From Streptomyces diastaticus subsp. diastaticus (GTDB taxonomy: Bacteria > Actinomycetota > Actinomycetes > Streptomycetales > Streptomycetaceae), in NCBI RefSeq assembly GCF_011170125.1, contig NZ_BLLN01000002.1, positions 1,335,501 to 1,399,500 on the forward strand: a stretch of DNA of 64,000 nt, written 5' to 3'. Both the position numbers and the translations under genes were made by a program. How positions within the stretch are numbered: the first letter of the stretch is position 1; each line of letters starts with the position of its first letter. Shown in pieces: positions 1 to 8,469 of the stretch. The notes below the pieces were generated by a model that saw nothing but the letters and a program-made list of their open reading frames with translations, was not told where the DNA came from and ran no database searches.

Positions 1-195
1 CCCTTCATACTGGCCGCGGTGGCGTTCCGGAAGGCGCTCGGCGCCTTCGGCTGGATCAAGCGGCACTACGCCTGGGTGATGCGGATCGGCGGCCTCATGC
101 TGATCGCCACCGGCCTGCTCCTGGTCACCGGCGCCTGGGACCACCTGGTCCAGCAGATGCAGGTGTGGACCGGCGGCTTCGAGGTGGGGATCTGA
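1..195 (+). CDS. ccdA: Cytochrome c biogenesis protein CcdA, C-terminal end (partial)
   Basis: The window opens inside this gene; the last 64 codons run to a TGA. The visible end is a membrane segment (start PFILAAVAFRKALGAFG, then a second hydrophobic stretch MLIATGLLLVTGAW), as expected for the end of a CcdA/DsbD-like thiol transporter. CcdA moves reducing power across the membrane to keep apocytochrome c haem-binding cysteines reduced. The resB start codon lies 2 nt after the stop and ccsB follows, so this is the familiar actinobacterial ccdA-resB-ccsB operon. Assignment rests mostly on that context because the diagnostic Cys motifs are outside the window. Confidence 0.8.
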   Translation, partial: PFILAAVAFRKALGAFGWIKRHYAWVMRIGGLMLIATGLLLVTGAWDHLVQQMQVWTGGFEVGI

Positions 196-197
196 CC

Positions 198-2078
198 GTG
201 TCCCGCCACCCCGCCGCCGACGGCCGAGCAACCCGGCCGCCCGTACCCGACCGAGCCGAAGACCCCGAAGAGAAGCGCGAAGGCACCCTGGTGACGAACA
301 GCCCCGATCCGGCGCAGGCGGACACCGCCCCCGCGGACGACCGTGAGCTGAGCGAGGCAGGCTCCCAGCTCTCCACCACCCCCCTGGACGCGCCGGAGGA
401 GGGCCAGTCCGTCCCGGGCTCCTTCGGCGGTGTCCGCAAGCCGGGGCCGGGCGGCGCGCTCGCCTGGACCTGGCGGGAGTGCGCGGGCTGGGCCCGCTGG
501 TTCTGGCGGCAGCTCACCTCGATGCGGGTCGCGCTGATCCTGCTCTTCCTGCTCTCCTTCGGCGCGATCCCCGGCTCGCTCATCCCGCAGACCGGCATCG
601 ACGAACTGAAGGTCGAGGAGTTCCGCGAGGCGCACGAGACGCTGTCGCCGGTCTACGACAAGCTCGGCCTCTTCAACGTCTACAGCTCGGTGTGGTTCTC
701 CGCGATCTACATCCTGCTCTTCGTCTCCCTCATCGGCTGCATCGTCCCGCGCACCTGGCAGTTCGTCGGCCAGCTCCGCGGCCGCCCGCCGCGCGCCCCG
801 CGCCGCCTGGACCGGCTCCCGGCCTACGCGACCTGGCGTACCGAGGCCGGCCCCGACGAGGTGCGCGAGGTGGCGCTCGGGCTGCTCAGGAAGCGCCGCT
901 TCCGGGTGGACCGCTCGGGCGACGCGGTCAGCGCCGAGAAGGGCTTCCTGCGGGAGGCGGGGAACCTGGTCTTCCACGTCGCGCTCATCGTCATCCTGGT
1001 GGCCTTCGGCGTCGGGCAGCTCTACAAGTACGAGGGCGGCAAGCTCATCGTGCAGGGCGACGGTTTCTCCAACACGCTGACGCAGTTCGACGACTTCAAG
1101 CCCGGCAGCCTCTTCGACACCGAGGACCTGCCGCCGTTCAGCTTCACGCTGGACAAGTTCAGCGGCACCTACGAGGAGACCGGGCCGCAGCGCGGCACCC
1201 CGCGCACCTTCGAGGCGGACGTCACGTACACCGAGTCGCCGGACGCCGAGCCGAGGAAGCGGACCATCGAGGTGAACCGGCCGCTGGAGGTCGACGGCTC
1301 CAAGGTCTACCTGATCAGCCACGGCTACGCCCCGGTCGTCACCGTCCGCGACGGGCGCGGCGAGGTCGCCTACAAGGGCCCCGTCCCGCTGCTGCCGATC
1401 GACGCCAACTTCACCTCCACCGGCGCCATCAAGGTGCTCGACGGCTACCGCGACAAGGACGGGAAGAAGACCCAGCTCGGCTTCAACGCGTTCTTCGTGC
1501 CGACCTTCGCCGGTGAGGGCAAGGGCGAGATGTTCTCGCAGTTCCCCGCGCTGAACTTCCCCGTGCTCGCGCTCTCCGCGTACCACGGCAGCCTCGGCGT
1601 CGACTCCGGGCTGCCGCAGAACGTCTACCAGCTCGACACCAGCAAGATGACCGAGTTCGAGGACGAGAACGGGGAGCTGCTCAAGCAGCGCATGCTGCCC
1701 GGCGAGACCATGGAACTGCCCGACGGGATGGGCTCGATCACCTTCGAGAAGGAGATCGAGGAGTGGGCCAGCTTCCAGGTGTCGCGTCAGCCCGGCAGCG
1801 GCCTGGCGCTCACCGGGGCCGTCGCCGCCATCGCGGGCCTGGCAGGCTCCCTGTTCATCCAGCGGCGCCGGGTGTGGGTCCGGGCCGTGCGGGGCGACGA
1901 CGGGGTGACCGTCGTCGAGATGGCCGGACTCGGCCGCAGTGAATCCGCGAAGCTTCCCGAGGAACTGGCCGAGCTGGCCGGAGACCTCCACGACCGGGCA
2001 CCCACCGCGGCCCGGCCCGCCGCATCCGCCGCCGACCCCGAACCCGAGGCCGTTCCTTCCGAAGGGGCAGAGAAGTGA
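198..2078 (+). CDS. resB: Cytochrome c biogenesis protein ResB (Ccs1)
   Basis: About 626 aa, the usual size for actinobacterial ResB. After a hydrophilic, Pro/Ala-rich N-terminal extension come membrane segments (MRVALILLFLLSFGAIPGSL; SAIYILLFVSLIGCIVPR; LVFHVALIVILVAFGVGQL), a large extracytoplasmic region, and a last C-terminal membrane helix near ALTGAVAAIAGLAGSLF. ResB with CcsB forms the System II complex that carries haem out and attaches it to apocytochrome c. I chose GTG 198 because it has a GGTGGGGA ribosome site 8 nt upstream and starts just after the ccdA stop; an ATG at 165 in the same frame would overlap ccdA, and GTG 292 is another option. The last codons overlap the ccsB start. 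Confidence 0.9.
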   Translation: MSRHPAADGRATRPPVPDRAEDPEEKREGTLVTNSPDPAQADTAPADDRELSEAGSQLSTTPLDAPEEGQSVPGSFGGVRKPGPGGALAWTWRECAGWARWFWRQLTSMRVALILLFLLSFGAIPGSLIPQTGIDELKVEEFREAHETLSPVYDKLGLFNVYSSVWFSAIYILLFVSLIGCIVPRTWQFVGQLRGRPPRAPRRLDRLPAYATWRTEAGPDEVREVALGLLRKRRFRVDRSGDAVSAEKGFLREAGNLVFHVALIVILVAFGVGQLYKYEGGKLIVQGDGFSNTLTQFDDFKPGSLFDTEDLPPFSFTLDKFSGTYEETGPQRGTPRTFEADVTYTESPDAEPRKRTIEVNRPLEVDGSKVYLISHGYAPVVTVRDGRGEVAYKGPVPLLPIDANFTSTGAIKVLDGYRDKDGKKTQLGFNAFFVPTFAGEGKGEMFSQFPALNFPVLALSAYHGSLGVDSGLPQNVYQLDTSKMTEFEDENGELLKQRMLPGETMELPDGMGSITFEKEIEEWASFQVSRQPGSGLALTGAVAAIAGLAGSLFIQRRRVWVRAVRGDDGVTVVEMAGLGRSESAKLPEELAELAGDLHDRAPTAARPAASAADPEPEAVPSEGAEK

Positions 2079-3157
2079 ATCTCGCCGTCGCCGCCAACGA
2101 GAGCCTGGCCCAGTACAGCAACTGGCTGGTCTACTCCTCGATGGCCGTCTACACCCTGGCCTTCTTCGGCCACATCGCCGAGTGGGTGCTCGGCGGGCGG
2201 AGCAAGGTCGGCCGTACCGCCGCCGCGCTCGGCGGTGAGCAGGGCGAGAAGGCCGCCGCGCCGGGCGTGACCGTCCGCCAGAACGGCTCGACCGCCGTCC
2301 TGGACCGGCCGAAGGTCGTCACCCGCTCGGCCGCCGGCGCCCGGGACGTGCCCGACGGCCCCGGCGCCGCCGGGCACGACGCGCAGGGCGACGTCTACGG
2401 CCGTATCGCGATCTCGCTCACGGTCCTCGCCTTCGTCCTGGAGGCGGCGGGCGTCGTCGCCCGCGCCCTGTCGGTGCAGCGCGCGCCCTGGGGCAACATG
2501 TACGAGTTCTCCATCACCTTCACCACGGTGGCGGTCGGCACGTACCTCGGCTTCCTCTTCGCGGGCAAGAAGATCCGCTGGGTCGGCCTGCCCCTGGTCA
2601 CCACGGTCCTGCTCGACCTGGGCCTGGCCACCACCGTCCTCTACACCGACAGCGACCAGCTCGCCCCCGCCCTCGACTCGTACTGGCTGTGGATCCACGT
2701 CTCCACCGCCATCTTCTGCGGTGCCGTCTTCTACCTCGGCGCCGTCGGCACCCTCGGCTACCTGCTGAAGGACTTCTACGAGGCGAAGGTCGCCCGGGGC
2801 GAGCGGACCAGCTCGCTGCGCTCCTCGATCATGGAGCGGCTGCCCGCCGCCTCGACCCTCGACAAGTTCGCCTACCGGGTCAACGCCGCGGTCTTCCCGC
2901 TGTGGACCTTCACGATCATCGCGGGCGCCATCTGGGCGGGCGACGCCTGGGGCCGGTACTGGGGCTGGGACCCCAAGGAGGTCTGGTCCTTCATCACCTG
3001 GGTGGCCTACGCCTGCTACCTGCACGCCCGCGCCACCGCCGGCTGGAAGGGCCGCAAGGCCGCCGCCCTGGCGCTGGTCGCCTTCGGCTGCTGGCTCTTC
3101 AACTACTACGGCGTCAACATCTTCGTCACCGGCAAGCACTCCTACGCCGGGGTCTGA
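2075..3157 (+). CDS. ccsB: Cytochrome c biogenesis protein CcsB (ResC/CcsA family haem exporter)
   Basis: 360 aa polytopic membrane protein. The tryptophan-rich WWD signature is clear at about residues 292-304 (WGRYWGWDPKEVW). It is the haem-handling motif of the CcsA/CcmC/CcmF superfamily and is followed by the expected final helices ending in TGKHSYAGV, with a late His. It partners ResB in System II cytochrome c maturation at the outer face of the membrane. Its GTG start overlaps the resB stop as GTGA, implying translational coupling. A strong hairpin at 3177-3213 closes the operon. Confidence 0.95.
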   Translation: MNLAVAANESLAQYSNWLVYSSMAVYTLAFFGHIAEWVLGGRSKVGRTAAALGGEQGEKAAAPGVTVRQNGSTAVLDRPKVVTRSAAGARDVPDGPGAAGHDAQGDVYGRIAISLTVLAFVLEAAGVVARALSVQRAPWGNMYEFSITFTTVAVGTYLGFLFAGKKIRWVGLPLVTTVLLDLGLATTVLYTDSDQLAPALDSYWLWIHVSTAIFCGAVFYLGAVGTLGYLLKDFYEAKVARGERTSSLRSSIMERLPAASTLDKFAYRVNAAVFPLWTFTIIAGAIWAGDAWGRYWGWDPKEVWSFITWVAYACYLHARATAGWKGRKAAALALVAFGCWLFNYYGVNIFVTGKHSYAGV

Positions 3158-3176
3158 CCGGCCGCGCCGCACCCGC

Positions 3177-3213
3177 CAGGAGGGACCGGCCCGACGCGGG
3201 CCGGTCCCTCCTG
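3177..3213 (+). terminator. Intrinsic-type hairpin after ccsB
   Basis: Perfect inverted repeat: arms CAGGAGGGACCGGCCCG and its complement around a 3-4 nt centre, 19 nt after the ccsB stop. No U-tract, which is normal in Streptomyces. It probably ends the ccdA-resB-ccsB transcript. Confidence 0.75.
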
Positions 3214-3272
3214 CGTGTGGCGGCCGCGTGTCACAGGGAGCCGCCCGGCGCGTCGCGGCCGATCCTTGAGCC

Positions 3273-3791
3273 ATGACCGACAGCACCGTCCGCCCCGGCG
3301 CGGGCCACGCCTGGGGGCACTACCAGACGCTCCGCTTCCTGCTGACCCTCCCGCACCCCGTGGACCACGTCTGGCAGGCGGTCGCCACGCCGGAGGGGCT
3401 GCCGGGATGGCTGGCCGCCGCCGAGGTGCTGGAGCCGCGTCTCGGCGGTGCGGTCACCCTGCGCTGCCTGACGGGGTGCGGCCCGGAGCAGGACGCCGCC
3501 GTGGTCACCGGACACATCACCGCCTGGGACGTGTGGCGGGTCGCCGAGTACACCGTCGCCCCGTACCACGGCCGGGTCCGCTTCCACCTCGAACCGGCGG
3601 GCCCCGAGAGCACCACCCTGCGCTTCACCAACGAGTTCAAGGGCGGCGCCGCCATGCGGCTGGACGCCCTGGCCGGGTGGCACCAGCACTTCGAGTACCT
3701 CCTGGAGGCCCTCGACGGCCGCGCCCCCGACCGGTCCACCTGGACCCTGGACCGCTGGCGGCACCTGCGCGACGCCTACGCGGCCGGCTGA
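3273..3791 (+). CDS. SRPBCC/START-like domain protein (AHSA1/polyketide cyclase superfamily)
   Basis: 172 aa. The N-terminal half reads as a helix-grip fold opening (FLLTLPHPVDHVWQAVATPE, then GLPGWLA), typical of AHSA1-like SRPBCC proteins, where the PxxVWxAxTxPExLxxW pattern defines the family. The C-terminal long helix includes GWHQHFEYLLEAL, also usual in the family. Such proteins bind hydrophobic ligands in a deep pocket; the ligand cannot be predicted. It stands alone between the cytochrome c operon and a convergent small membrane protein gene. Confidence 0.75.
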   Translation: MTDSTVRPGAGHAWGHYQTLRFLLTLPHPVDHVWQAVATPEGLPGWLAAAEVLEPRLGGAVTLRCLTGCGPEQDAAVVTGHITAWDVWRVAEYTVAPYHGRVRFHLEPAGPESTTLRFTNEFKGGAAMRLDALAGWHQHFEYLLEALDGRAPDRSTWTLDRWRHLRDAYAAG

Positions 3792-3837
3792 ACCGCCCGG
3801 CGTCCGGGGGCCGCCGTACGCCTGCCGCGGACGGTGC

Positions 3838-4254
3838 CTACTTCTCCTCGTCCGGGTCCTTCGGCTGCTGCTCGCCCTTGCCCTCGCGGCGCTTCAGCTC
3901 CTCCTCGCGGCGGCGCAGGTCGGCCTCCCAGCCCTCACGGAAGGCGGCGTCGTCCGGGGCCGCGCCGGAGTCCTTCGTGTCGTCGTTCAGCGACTTGAGG
4001 AAGTCCGGGTTGTCGTCCGGGGCGACCCAGCCGCCGCCCGAGCGGCGCCCGGCCAGCGGCCCGGGGCCCGCCGCGGCGCGGTCCTTGCCGACGATCAGCC
4101 AGGAGACGGAGCCCACCAGGGGGAAGAGCAGCACGAGGATGGCCCACAGGGGCTTCGGGATGTGCCGGATGTCCTTCTCGTCGGTGGTGATGCAGTCGAT
4201 GAACGCGTAGATGCTCAGTGCCAGAGGCACAAGGATCATCAGCACCCGGAGCAT
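3838..4254 (-). CDS. Small membrane protein with PLD-nuclease N-terminal-like (PLDc_N) domain
   Basis: 138 aa. Two N-terminal membrane helices ([18 protein letters not shown] and [22 protein letters not shown]) fit the PLDc_N domain, which in most cases occurs without any phospholipase catalytic domain, as here. The C-terminal half is charged and ends in a Glu/Lys/Arg-rich, probably coiled-coil stretch ([17 protein letters not shown]). Function unknown. It is divergent from mqnL, with 86 nt between the start codons. Confidence 0.75.
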   Translation of the reverse strand: MLRVLMILVPLALSIYAFIDCITTDEKDIRHIPKPLWAILVLLFPLVGSVSWLIVGKDRAAAGPGPLAGRRSGGGWVAPDDNPDFLKSLNDDTKDSGAAPDDAAFREGWEADLRRREEELKRREGKGEQQPKDPDEEK

Positions 4255-4327
4255 GAGGCGTCCCCCTGTGTGTGGCGGTAGGAGACCCGATCAGGGCCCC
4301 GTTACCGGCCAAGGTTAGCCGGTGCCG

Positions 4328-4341
4328 GATACTGGACGGCA
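4328..4341 (+). promoter_or_regulatory. Probable -10 box giving a leaderless mqnL transcript
   Basis: GATACT at 4328-4333 ends 7 nt before the ATG at 4341 and there is no Shine-Dalgarno sequence, so transcription probably starts at or beside the start codon. Confidence 0.4.
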
Positions 4342-5792
4342 TGGCTTACGACGATCTTCGCTCGCTGCTCCGCGCGCTGGAGCGCGATGGCGACCTCAAG
4401 CGCATCAAGGCCGAAGTCGATCCGCACCTGGAGATCGGGGAGATCGTCGACCGCGTCAACAAGGCCGGCGGACCGGCGCTGCTCTTCGAGAACGTCAAGG
4501 GCTCCGACATGCCGCTGGCGATGAACGTCTTCGGCACCGACCGGCGGCTGCTGAAGTCGCTCGGGCTCACCTCGTACGACCAGATCACCGAGAAGATCGG
4601 CTCGCTGCTCAAGCCGGAGCTGCCGCAGGGCTTCATGGGGATGCGCGACGCCCTCGGCAAGCTCGGGTCGGTGGCGCACATCCCGCCGAAGAAGGTCAAG
4701 GACGCGCCCGTCCAGGAGGTGGTGCTCCAGGGCGACCAGGTCGACCTGGAGCGGCTGCCGGCCCTGTTCACCTGGCCGGAGGACGGCGGCTCCTTCTTCA
4801 ACCTGGGCCTGACCCACACCAAGAGCCCCGAGAACGGCATGCGCAACCTCGGGCTCTACCGCCTCCAGCGCCACGACAAGCGCACCATCGGCATGCACTG
4901 GCAGATCCACAAGAACAGCCACAACCACTACCAGCTCGCCGCCAAGCGCGGGGAGCGGCTGCCGGTCGCCATCGCCTTCGGCTGCCCGCCCGCCGTCACC
5001 TACGCCTCCACCGCGCCGCTCCCCGGCGACATGGACGAGTACCTGTTCGCCGGGTTCCTCCAGGGCAAGCGGGTCGAGATGGTCGACTGCAAGACGGTGC
5101 CGCTCCAGGTCCCGGCCCAGGCCGAGGTGGTCCTGGAGGGCTGGCTGGAGCCGGGCGAGATGCTGCCGGAGGGGCCGTTCGGCGACCACACCGGCTTCTA
5201 CACGCCGCAGGAGCCGTTCCCCGCGCTGACCATCGACTGCGTGACGATGCGCCGCCGTCCGCTGCTCCAGTCGATCGTGGTGGGCCGGCCGCCGACCGAG
5301 GACGGGCCGCTGGGCCGCGCCACCGAGCGGTTCTTCCTGCCGCTGCTGAAGATCATCATCCCGGACATCGTGGACTACCACCTGCCCGAGGCGGGCGGCT
5401 TCCACAACTGCGCGATCGTCTCGATCGACAAGAAGTACCCGAAGCACGCGCAGAAGGTCATGCACGCCATCTGGGGCGCGCACATGATGTCGCTGACCAA
5501 GCTGATCATCGTGGTCGACGCCGACTGCGACGTGCACGACCTGCACGAGGTCGCCTGGCGGGCGCTGGGCAACACCGACTACGCCCGCGACCTGACCGTC
5601 GTGGAGGGCCCCGTCGACCACCTCGACCACTCCTCCTACCAGCAGTTCTGGGGCGGCAAGGCCGGGATCGACGCGACGCGGAAGCTCCCCGAGGAGGGGT
5701 ACACCCGTGACGGCGGCTGGCCGGAGATGGTCGTCTCCGACCCCGGCACCGCCGCGCTCGTGGACAAGCGGTGGAAGGAGTACGGGCTGTGA
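4341..5792 (+). CDS. mqnL: UbiD-family decarboxylase of the futalosine menaquinone pathway (MqnL-type)
   Basis: 483 aa, the normal length for UbiD decarboxylases, which use prenylated FMN to remove an aromatic carboxylate. The start is ATG 4341 (MAYDDLRSLL); an upstream in-frame ATG at 4272 would enter the divergent promoter region. Family-like features include ENVKGSDMPLAMNVFGTDRR near residues 50-70 and the conserved EGPFGDHTGFY segment. It overlaps the prenyltransferase gene by the GTGA at 5789 and is followed by the flavin prenyltransferase, so the three make an operon acting late in menaquinone synthesis (decarboxylation of the naphthoate ring). The name follows the S. coelicolor orthologue as I remember it. 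Confidence 0.9.
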   Translation: MAYDDLRSLLRALERDGDLKRIKAEVDPHLEIGEIVDRVNKAGGPALLFENVKGSDMPLAMNVFGTDRRLLKSLGLTSYDQITEKIGSLLKPELPQGFMGMRDALGKLGSVAHIPPKKVKDAPVQEVVLQGDQVDLERLPALFTWPEDGGSFFNLGLTHTKSPENGMRNLGLYRLQRHDKRTIGMHWQIHKNSHNHYQLAAKRGERLPVAIAFGCPPAVTYASTAPLPGDMDEYLFAGFLQGKRVEMVDCKTVPLQVPAQAEVVLEGWLEPGEMLPEGPFGDHTGFYTPQEPFPALTIDCVTMRRRPLLQSIVVGRPPTEDGPLGRATERFFLPLLKIIIPDIVDYHLPEAGGFHNCAIVSIDKKYPKHAQKVMHAIWGAHMMSLTKLIIVVDADCDVHDLHEVAWRALGNTDYARDLTVVEGPVDHLDHSSYQQFWGGKAGIDATRKLPEEGYTRDGGWPEMVVSDPGTAALVDKRWKEYGL

Positions 5793-6712
5793 GCGCCTCC
5801 GCCGCGTCCGAGGCGGTCGGCCCCGAGCCCGTGCCGTCGGGGAAGGTCAGGAGCTTCCTGAGGCTGGTGATGATCGAGCACTCGGTCTTCGCGCTGCCCT
5901 TCGCCTACATCGCCGCCTTCACCGCCGGCTTCCTGCTGGACGGCCGGGTCCACTGGCTCGACCTGCTGCTCGTCACGATCGCCATGGTGGGCCTGCGCAC
6001 CTTCGCGATGGCCGCCAACCGGATCATCGACCGCGAGATCGACGCCCGGAACCCGCGCACCGCCACCCGCGAACTGGTCACCGGCGCCGTCTCGGTCCGC
6101 TCCGCCTGGACCGGCGCCCTGGTCGCCCTCGCCGTCTTCCTGGCGGCGGCCGCCGCGCTCAACCCGCTCTGCCTGGCGCTGGCCCCGGTCGCCGTCGTGC
6201 CGATGGTGGTCTACCCGTACGGCAAGCGGTTCACCGACTACCCGCACGCCATCCTCGGGCTCGCGCAGGCGATGGGCCCGGTGGGGGCCTGGCTCGCCGT
6301 CACCGGCGCCTGGTCCTGGGAGGCGGTGGTGCTGGGGCTGGCGGTCGGCGTCTGGATCGGCGGCTTCGACCTGATCTTCGCCTGTCAGGACGTGGCGGCC
6401 GACCGCGCCCACGGCGTCAAGTCGGTCCCGGCCCGCTTCGGCATCCCCGCCGCCCTGTGGGGCGCCCGCGTCAGCCACGCCGTGGTGACCGGCCTCTTCG
6501 TCTGGTACGGGCTGCTCACCGACGCGGGCGTGCTGTTCTGGACGGGGCTCGCGGTGGTCGCCGCCGCCTTCGTCTACGAGCACGCGATCGTGCGGCCGCA
6601 CGACCTGTCCCGCCTCAACCGGGCCTTCTTCACCACCAACGGCTTCATCGGCATCAGCCTCTTCGTCTTCGCCTTCGCCGACCTGCTGGTCCGCGGGCTG
6701 AGCCTCGGCTGA
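5789..6712 (+). CDS. mqnP: UbiA-family prenyltransferase of menaquinone biosynthesis (MqnP-type)
   Basis: 307 aa polytopic protein with both Asp-rich prenyl-diphosphate motifs: NRIIDREIDARNPRTATRE in the first half and DVAADRAHGVKSVPARFG in the second. It should join the polyprenyl side chain to the dihydroxynaphthoate-type ring in the membrane. The start is GTG 5789, overlapping the mqnL stop; the upstream ATG in this frame lies inside mqnL. Position between the UbiD-like and UbiX-like genes supports a role in the futalosine pathway rather than in haem or ubiquinone synthesis. Confidence 0.9.
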   Translation: MSASAASEAVGPEPVPSGKVRSFLRLVMIEHSVFALPFAYIAAFTAGFLLDGRVHWLDLLLVTIAMVGLRTFAMAANRIIDREIDARNPRTATRELVTGAVSVRSAWTGALVALAVFLAAAAALNPLCLALAPVAVVPMVVYPYGKRFTDYPHAILGLAQAMGPVGAWLAVTGAWSWEAVVLGLAVGVWIGGFDLIFACQDVAADRAHGVKSVPARFGIPAALWGARVSHAVVTGLFVWYGLLTDAGVLFWTGLAVVAAAFVYEHAIVRPHDLSRLNRAFFTTNGFIGISLFVFAFADLLVRGLSLG

Positions 6713-6769
6713 GCCCACGCCGCCACCCGTACACGAGAGCCACCCGCACCCGAGAGGAAGGGCGTCCCC

Positions 6770-7447
6770 ATGACCGCCGACCGGCGCCGCCCCTGGATCG
6801 TCGGCGTCTCGGGTGCTTCGGGCACCCCGTTCGCCGCGGCCGTGCTGCGCGGCCTGCTGGCGGCGGGCGAGGACGTCGACCTGATCGTCAGCCGGGCCGC
6901 GCGGCTGACCCTGCTGGACGAGACGGGCGCCTCCTTCCGCGATGCCCACTGGCGCGAGGACCTCGCGGCCTGGCTCGCCCGGGGTGCCGACGGCAAGCCG
7001 CACACCTTCGCGGTGGCCGAGGCGGTGGCGGGGGAGCGGGTGCGGTACTGGCCGGCCGGGGACCTCGCGGCCGGGCCGTCCTCGGGGTCGTACCCGGCGC
7101 GCGGGATGCTGGTGGTGCCGGCCTCCACCGCGAGCGTGGCGGGGATCGCGCTGGGGCTCTCCAAGGACCTGCTCCAGCGGACGGCGAGCGTCACGCTCAA
7201 GGAGCGCAGGCCGCTGGTGGTGACGGTGCGGGAGACCCCGCTCAGCCGCGCCACCCTCCAGCAGATGGTGGCGCTCGACGAGGCCGGCGCGGTCGTGCTG
7301 CCCGCCTCCCCGGCCTTCTACGCGGGCGCCACCCGCATCCAGGACCTGGTCGACTTCGTCGCCGGGCGGGTGCTGGACGCGGCCGGGGTCGAGCACGGGC
7401 TGTACCGCCCCTGGCGGGGGGAGCTGGGCGGGGGGCGCGCGGAGTGA
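6770..7447 (+). CDS. mqnM: UbiX-family flavin prenyltransferase (MqnM-type)
   Basis: 225 aa. The N-terminus holds the UbiX flavin-binding motif GVSGASGTPFAAAVL (about residues 12-26); later segments KDLLQRTASVTLKERRPLVV and RETPLSRATLQQM are also characteristic. UbiX makes prenylated FMN, the cofactor needed by UbiD enzymes such as the upstream mqnL product. A GAGAGGAAG ribosome site precedes ATG 6770. The protein is a little longer than typical UbiX because of an internal insert around residues 85-110. A strong hairpin directly after the stop ends the operon. Confidence 0.92.
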   Translation: MTADRRRPWIVGVSGASGTPFAAAVLRGLLAAGEDVDLIVSRAARLTLLDETGASFRDAHWREDLAAWLARGADGKPHTFAVAEAVAGERVRYWPAGDLAAGPSSGSYPARGMLVVPASTASVAGIALGLSKDLLQRTASVTLKERRPLVVTVRETPLSRATLQQMVALDEAGAVVLPASPAFYAGATRIQDLVDFVAGRVLDAAGVEHGLYRPWRGELGGGRAE

Positions 7448-7472
7448 GAGGCCCCCGGCGGCCGGGGGCCTC
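7448..7472 (+). terminator. Hairpin terminator after mqnM
   Basis: Arms GAGGCCCCCGG and CCGGGGGCCTC (11 bp, 3-nt loop) start at the base after the mqnM stop codon. Confidence 0.75.
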
Positions 7473-7596
7473 GGCCCGGCGGGCGTACGACAACCGGCGC
7501 GGACCCTGTCGGGTGCCGCGCCGGGACGGTGCGTGGACGCGCGGGGGCGCCCTGGTCAGCGCTGCTCTTCGGCGTCAGCGCTTGGGGTGCGCTCGG

Positions 7597-7734
7597 TCAG
7601 CGCTTCTTCGTGGTGCGCCGCGGGCCCCTGGTCCGGTCGACCTTGTGGGCGGCTGCGGGCTGGTCGGAACGCGAACGGTTGGCCAGCTCCTGGAGCGAGC
7701 GCATGTGCGCGTAGGCCATCTCGATCGTGTACAC
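7597..7734 (-). CDS. Small basic protein of 45 aa, not recognised
   Basis: A 45-codon ORF on the minus strand: GTG start, MAYAHMRSLQELANRS-like core from residue 6, and a strongly basic end (RGPRRTTKKR). Evidence that it is real: an AGGAG ribosome site 10 nt before the GTG, good GC3 codon use, and a stop placed in an otherwise empty gap of over 400 bp. I believe similar short ORFs sit beside the AsnC gene in other streptomycetes, but that is memory only. Function unknown; the basic tail suggests nucleic-acid or ribosome contact. It is divergent from the AsnC-type regulator. Confidence 0.6.
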   Translation of the reverse strand: MYTIEMAYAHMRSLQELANRSRSDQPAAAHKVDRTRGPRRTTKKR

Positions 7735-7751
7735 GGTGTGGTCACTCCTGT

Positions 7752-7780
7752 TGATCGTCTCTGATCGTTCCCCTGATCGA
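7752..7780. repeat. Three TGATCG direct repeats
   Basis: TGATCG occurs at 7752, 7762 and 7775 in the divergent spacer just upstream of the 45-aa ORF's ribosome site. The first two are one helical turn apart. Possible regulator contact sites; could be chance. Confidence 0.3.
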
Positions 7781-7835
7781 GCGGTCGGTGGAGGTCCATG
7801 GTGAATCCCTCTGACGAAGAAAGATTCTCAGGACC

Positions 7836-7864
7836 TTGACCTCGCTCGCCTTAGATTCTATACA
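7836..7864 (+). promoter_or_regulatory. Near-consensus sigma-70-type promoter for the AsnC/Lrp gene
   Basis: TTGACC (7836-7841), exactly 17 nt, then TATACA (7859-7864). Unusually close to the vegetative consensus for this GC-rich DNA. It predicts a start near 7871 and a leader of about 30 nt before ATG 7904. The spacer and flank carry two AGATTCT copies 31 bp apart. Confidence 0.65.
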
Positions 7865-7903
7865 TAGTTTCGCGATATGGCTAAACAATGGAAGGCTTCA
7901 GGT

Positions 7904-8359
7904 ATGGATGCGGTGGACAGGCAGCTCATTCAGGCGCTCCGGGAGAACGGCCGGGCCTCCTACGCCGAGCTGGGCCGGCTCGTCGGGCTCTCCGGGCCGA
8001 GCGTCACGGACCGCATCAACCGGCTGGAGGCGGCCGGGGTCATCACCGGCTACCGAGCCACCGTCGCCGCGGAGGCCCTGGGCCTCGGAGTCACCGCGCT
8101 GATCGGCATCTCGCTCTCCGACGCCGCCGACCACGAGGACGTCGCCCAGCGGCTGCGTGACCTGCACGAGATCGAGGACTGCTGGTTCATCGCGGGCGAC
8201 GACTCGTACATGCTCAAGGTCCGGGTCGGCAACGTCGACGGGCTGGAGCGCACCATCCGCCGCCTGTCGGGCACCCGGGGCGTCTCGCGGACCCGCACCA
8301 CCGTGGTCCTCTCCACCAAGTGGGAGAACCGCGTCGGGGAACTGCCCGAGGAGGAGTGA
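7904..8359 (+). CDS. Lrp/AsnC family transcriptional regulator
   Basis: 151 aa. The N-terminal winged HTH (LDRQLIQAL-type opening MDAVDRQLIQALRENGRASY, then AELGRLVGLSGPSVTDRINRLE) and the C-terminal RAM ligand-binding domain (GVTALIGISLSD; CWFIAGDDSYMLKVRV) are both complete, as in Lrp/AsnC regulators that sense amino acids or related small molecules. I prefer ATG 7904 because GGAAGG lies 8 nt upstream; ATG 7877 in the same frame has no ribosome site but could be used from a shorter transcript. It stands immediately before mqnE with a hairpin between, so a role in menaquinone control is possible but unproven. Confidence 0.9.
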   Translation: MDAVDRQLIQALRENGRASYAELGRLVGLSGPSVTDRINRLEAAGVITGYRATVAAEALGLGVTALIGISLSDAADHEDVAQRLRDLHEIEDCWFIAGDDSYMLKVRVGNVDGLERTIRRLSGTRGVSRTRTTVVLSTKWENRVGELPEEE

Positions 8360-8366
8360 GCCCGGC

Positions 8367-8393
8367 CCCGCCGGGCGGCTTCGGCCCGGCGGG
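8367..8393 (+). terminator. Hairpin between the AsnC-type gene and mqnE
   Basis: 10-bp arms CCCGCCGGGC/GCCCGGCGGG with a 7-nt loop shortly after the regulator stop codon. Likely a terminator separating it from mqnE. Confidence 0.55.
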
Positions 8394-8403
8394 ACCCAGG
8401 GCG

Positions 8404-8409
8404 TAGGCT
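8404..8409 (+). promoter_or_regulatory. Probable -10 box of mqnE
   Basis: TAGGCT, followed after about 50 nt by a GAGAGGAAGG ribosome site and ATG 8470. Confidence 0.35.
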
Positions 8410-8469
8410 CGGTCCGGCCCTTCCGCCGACGGGGAGGGGCCGGGACGCAGGCGAGAGGAAGGCAGCCGG

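Noticed and set aside
4272..4341. Longer start for mqnL at 4272
   Set aside because: It would add 23 residues with no family similarity and cover the promoter; ATG 4341 fits the -10 spacing.
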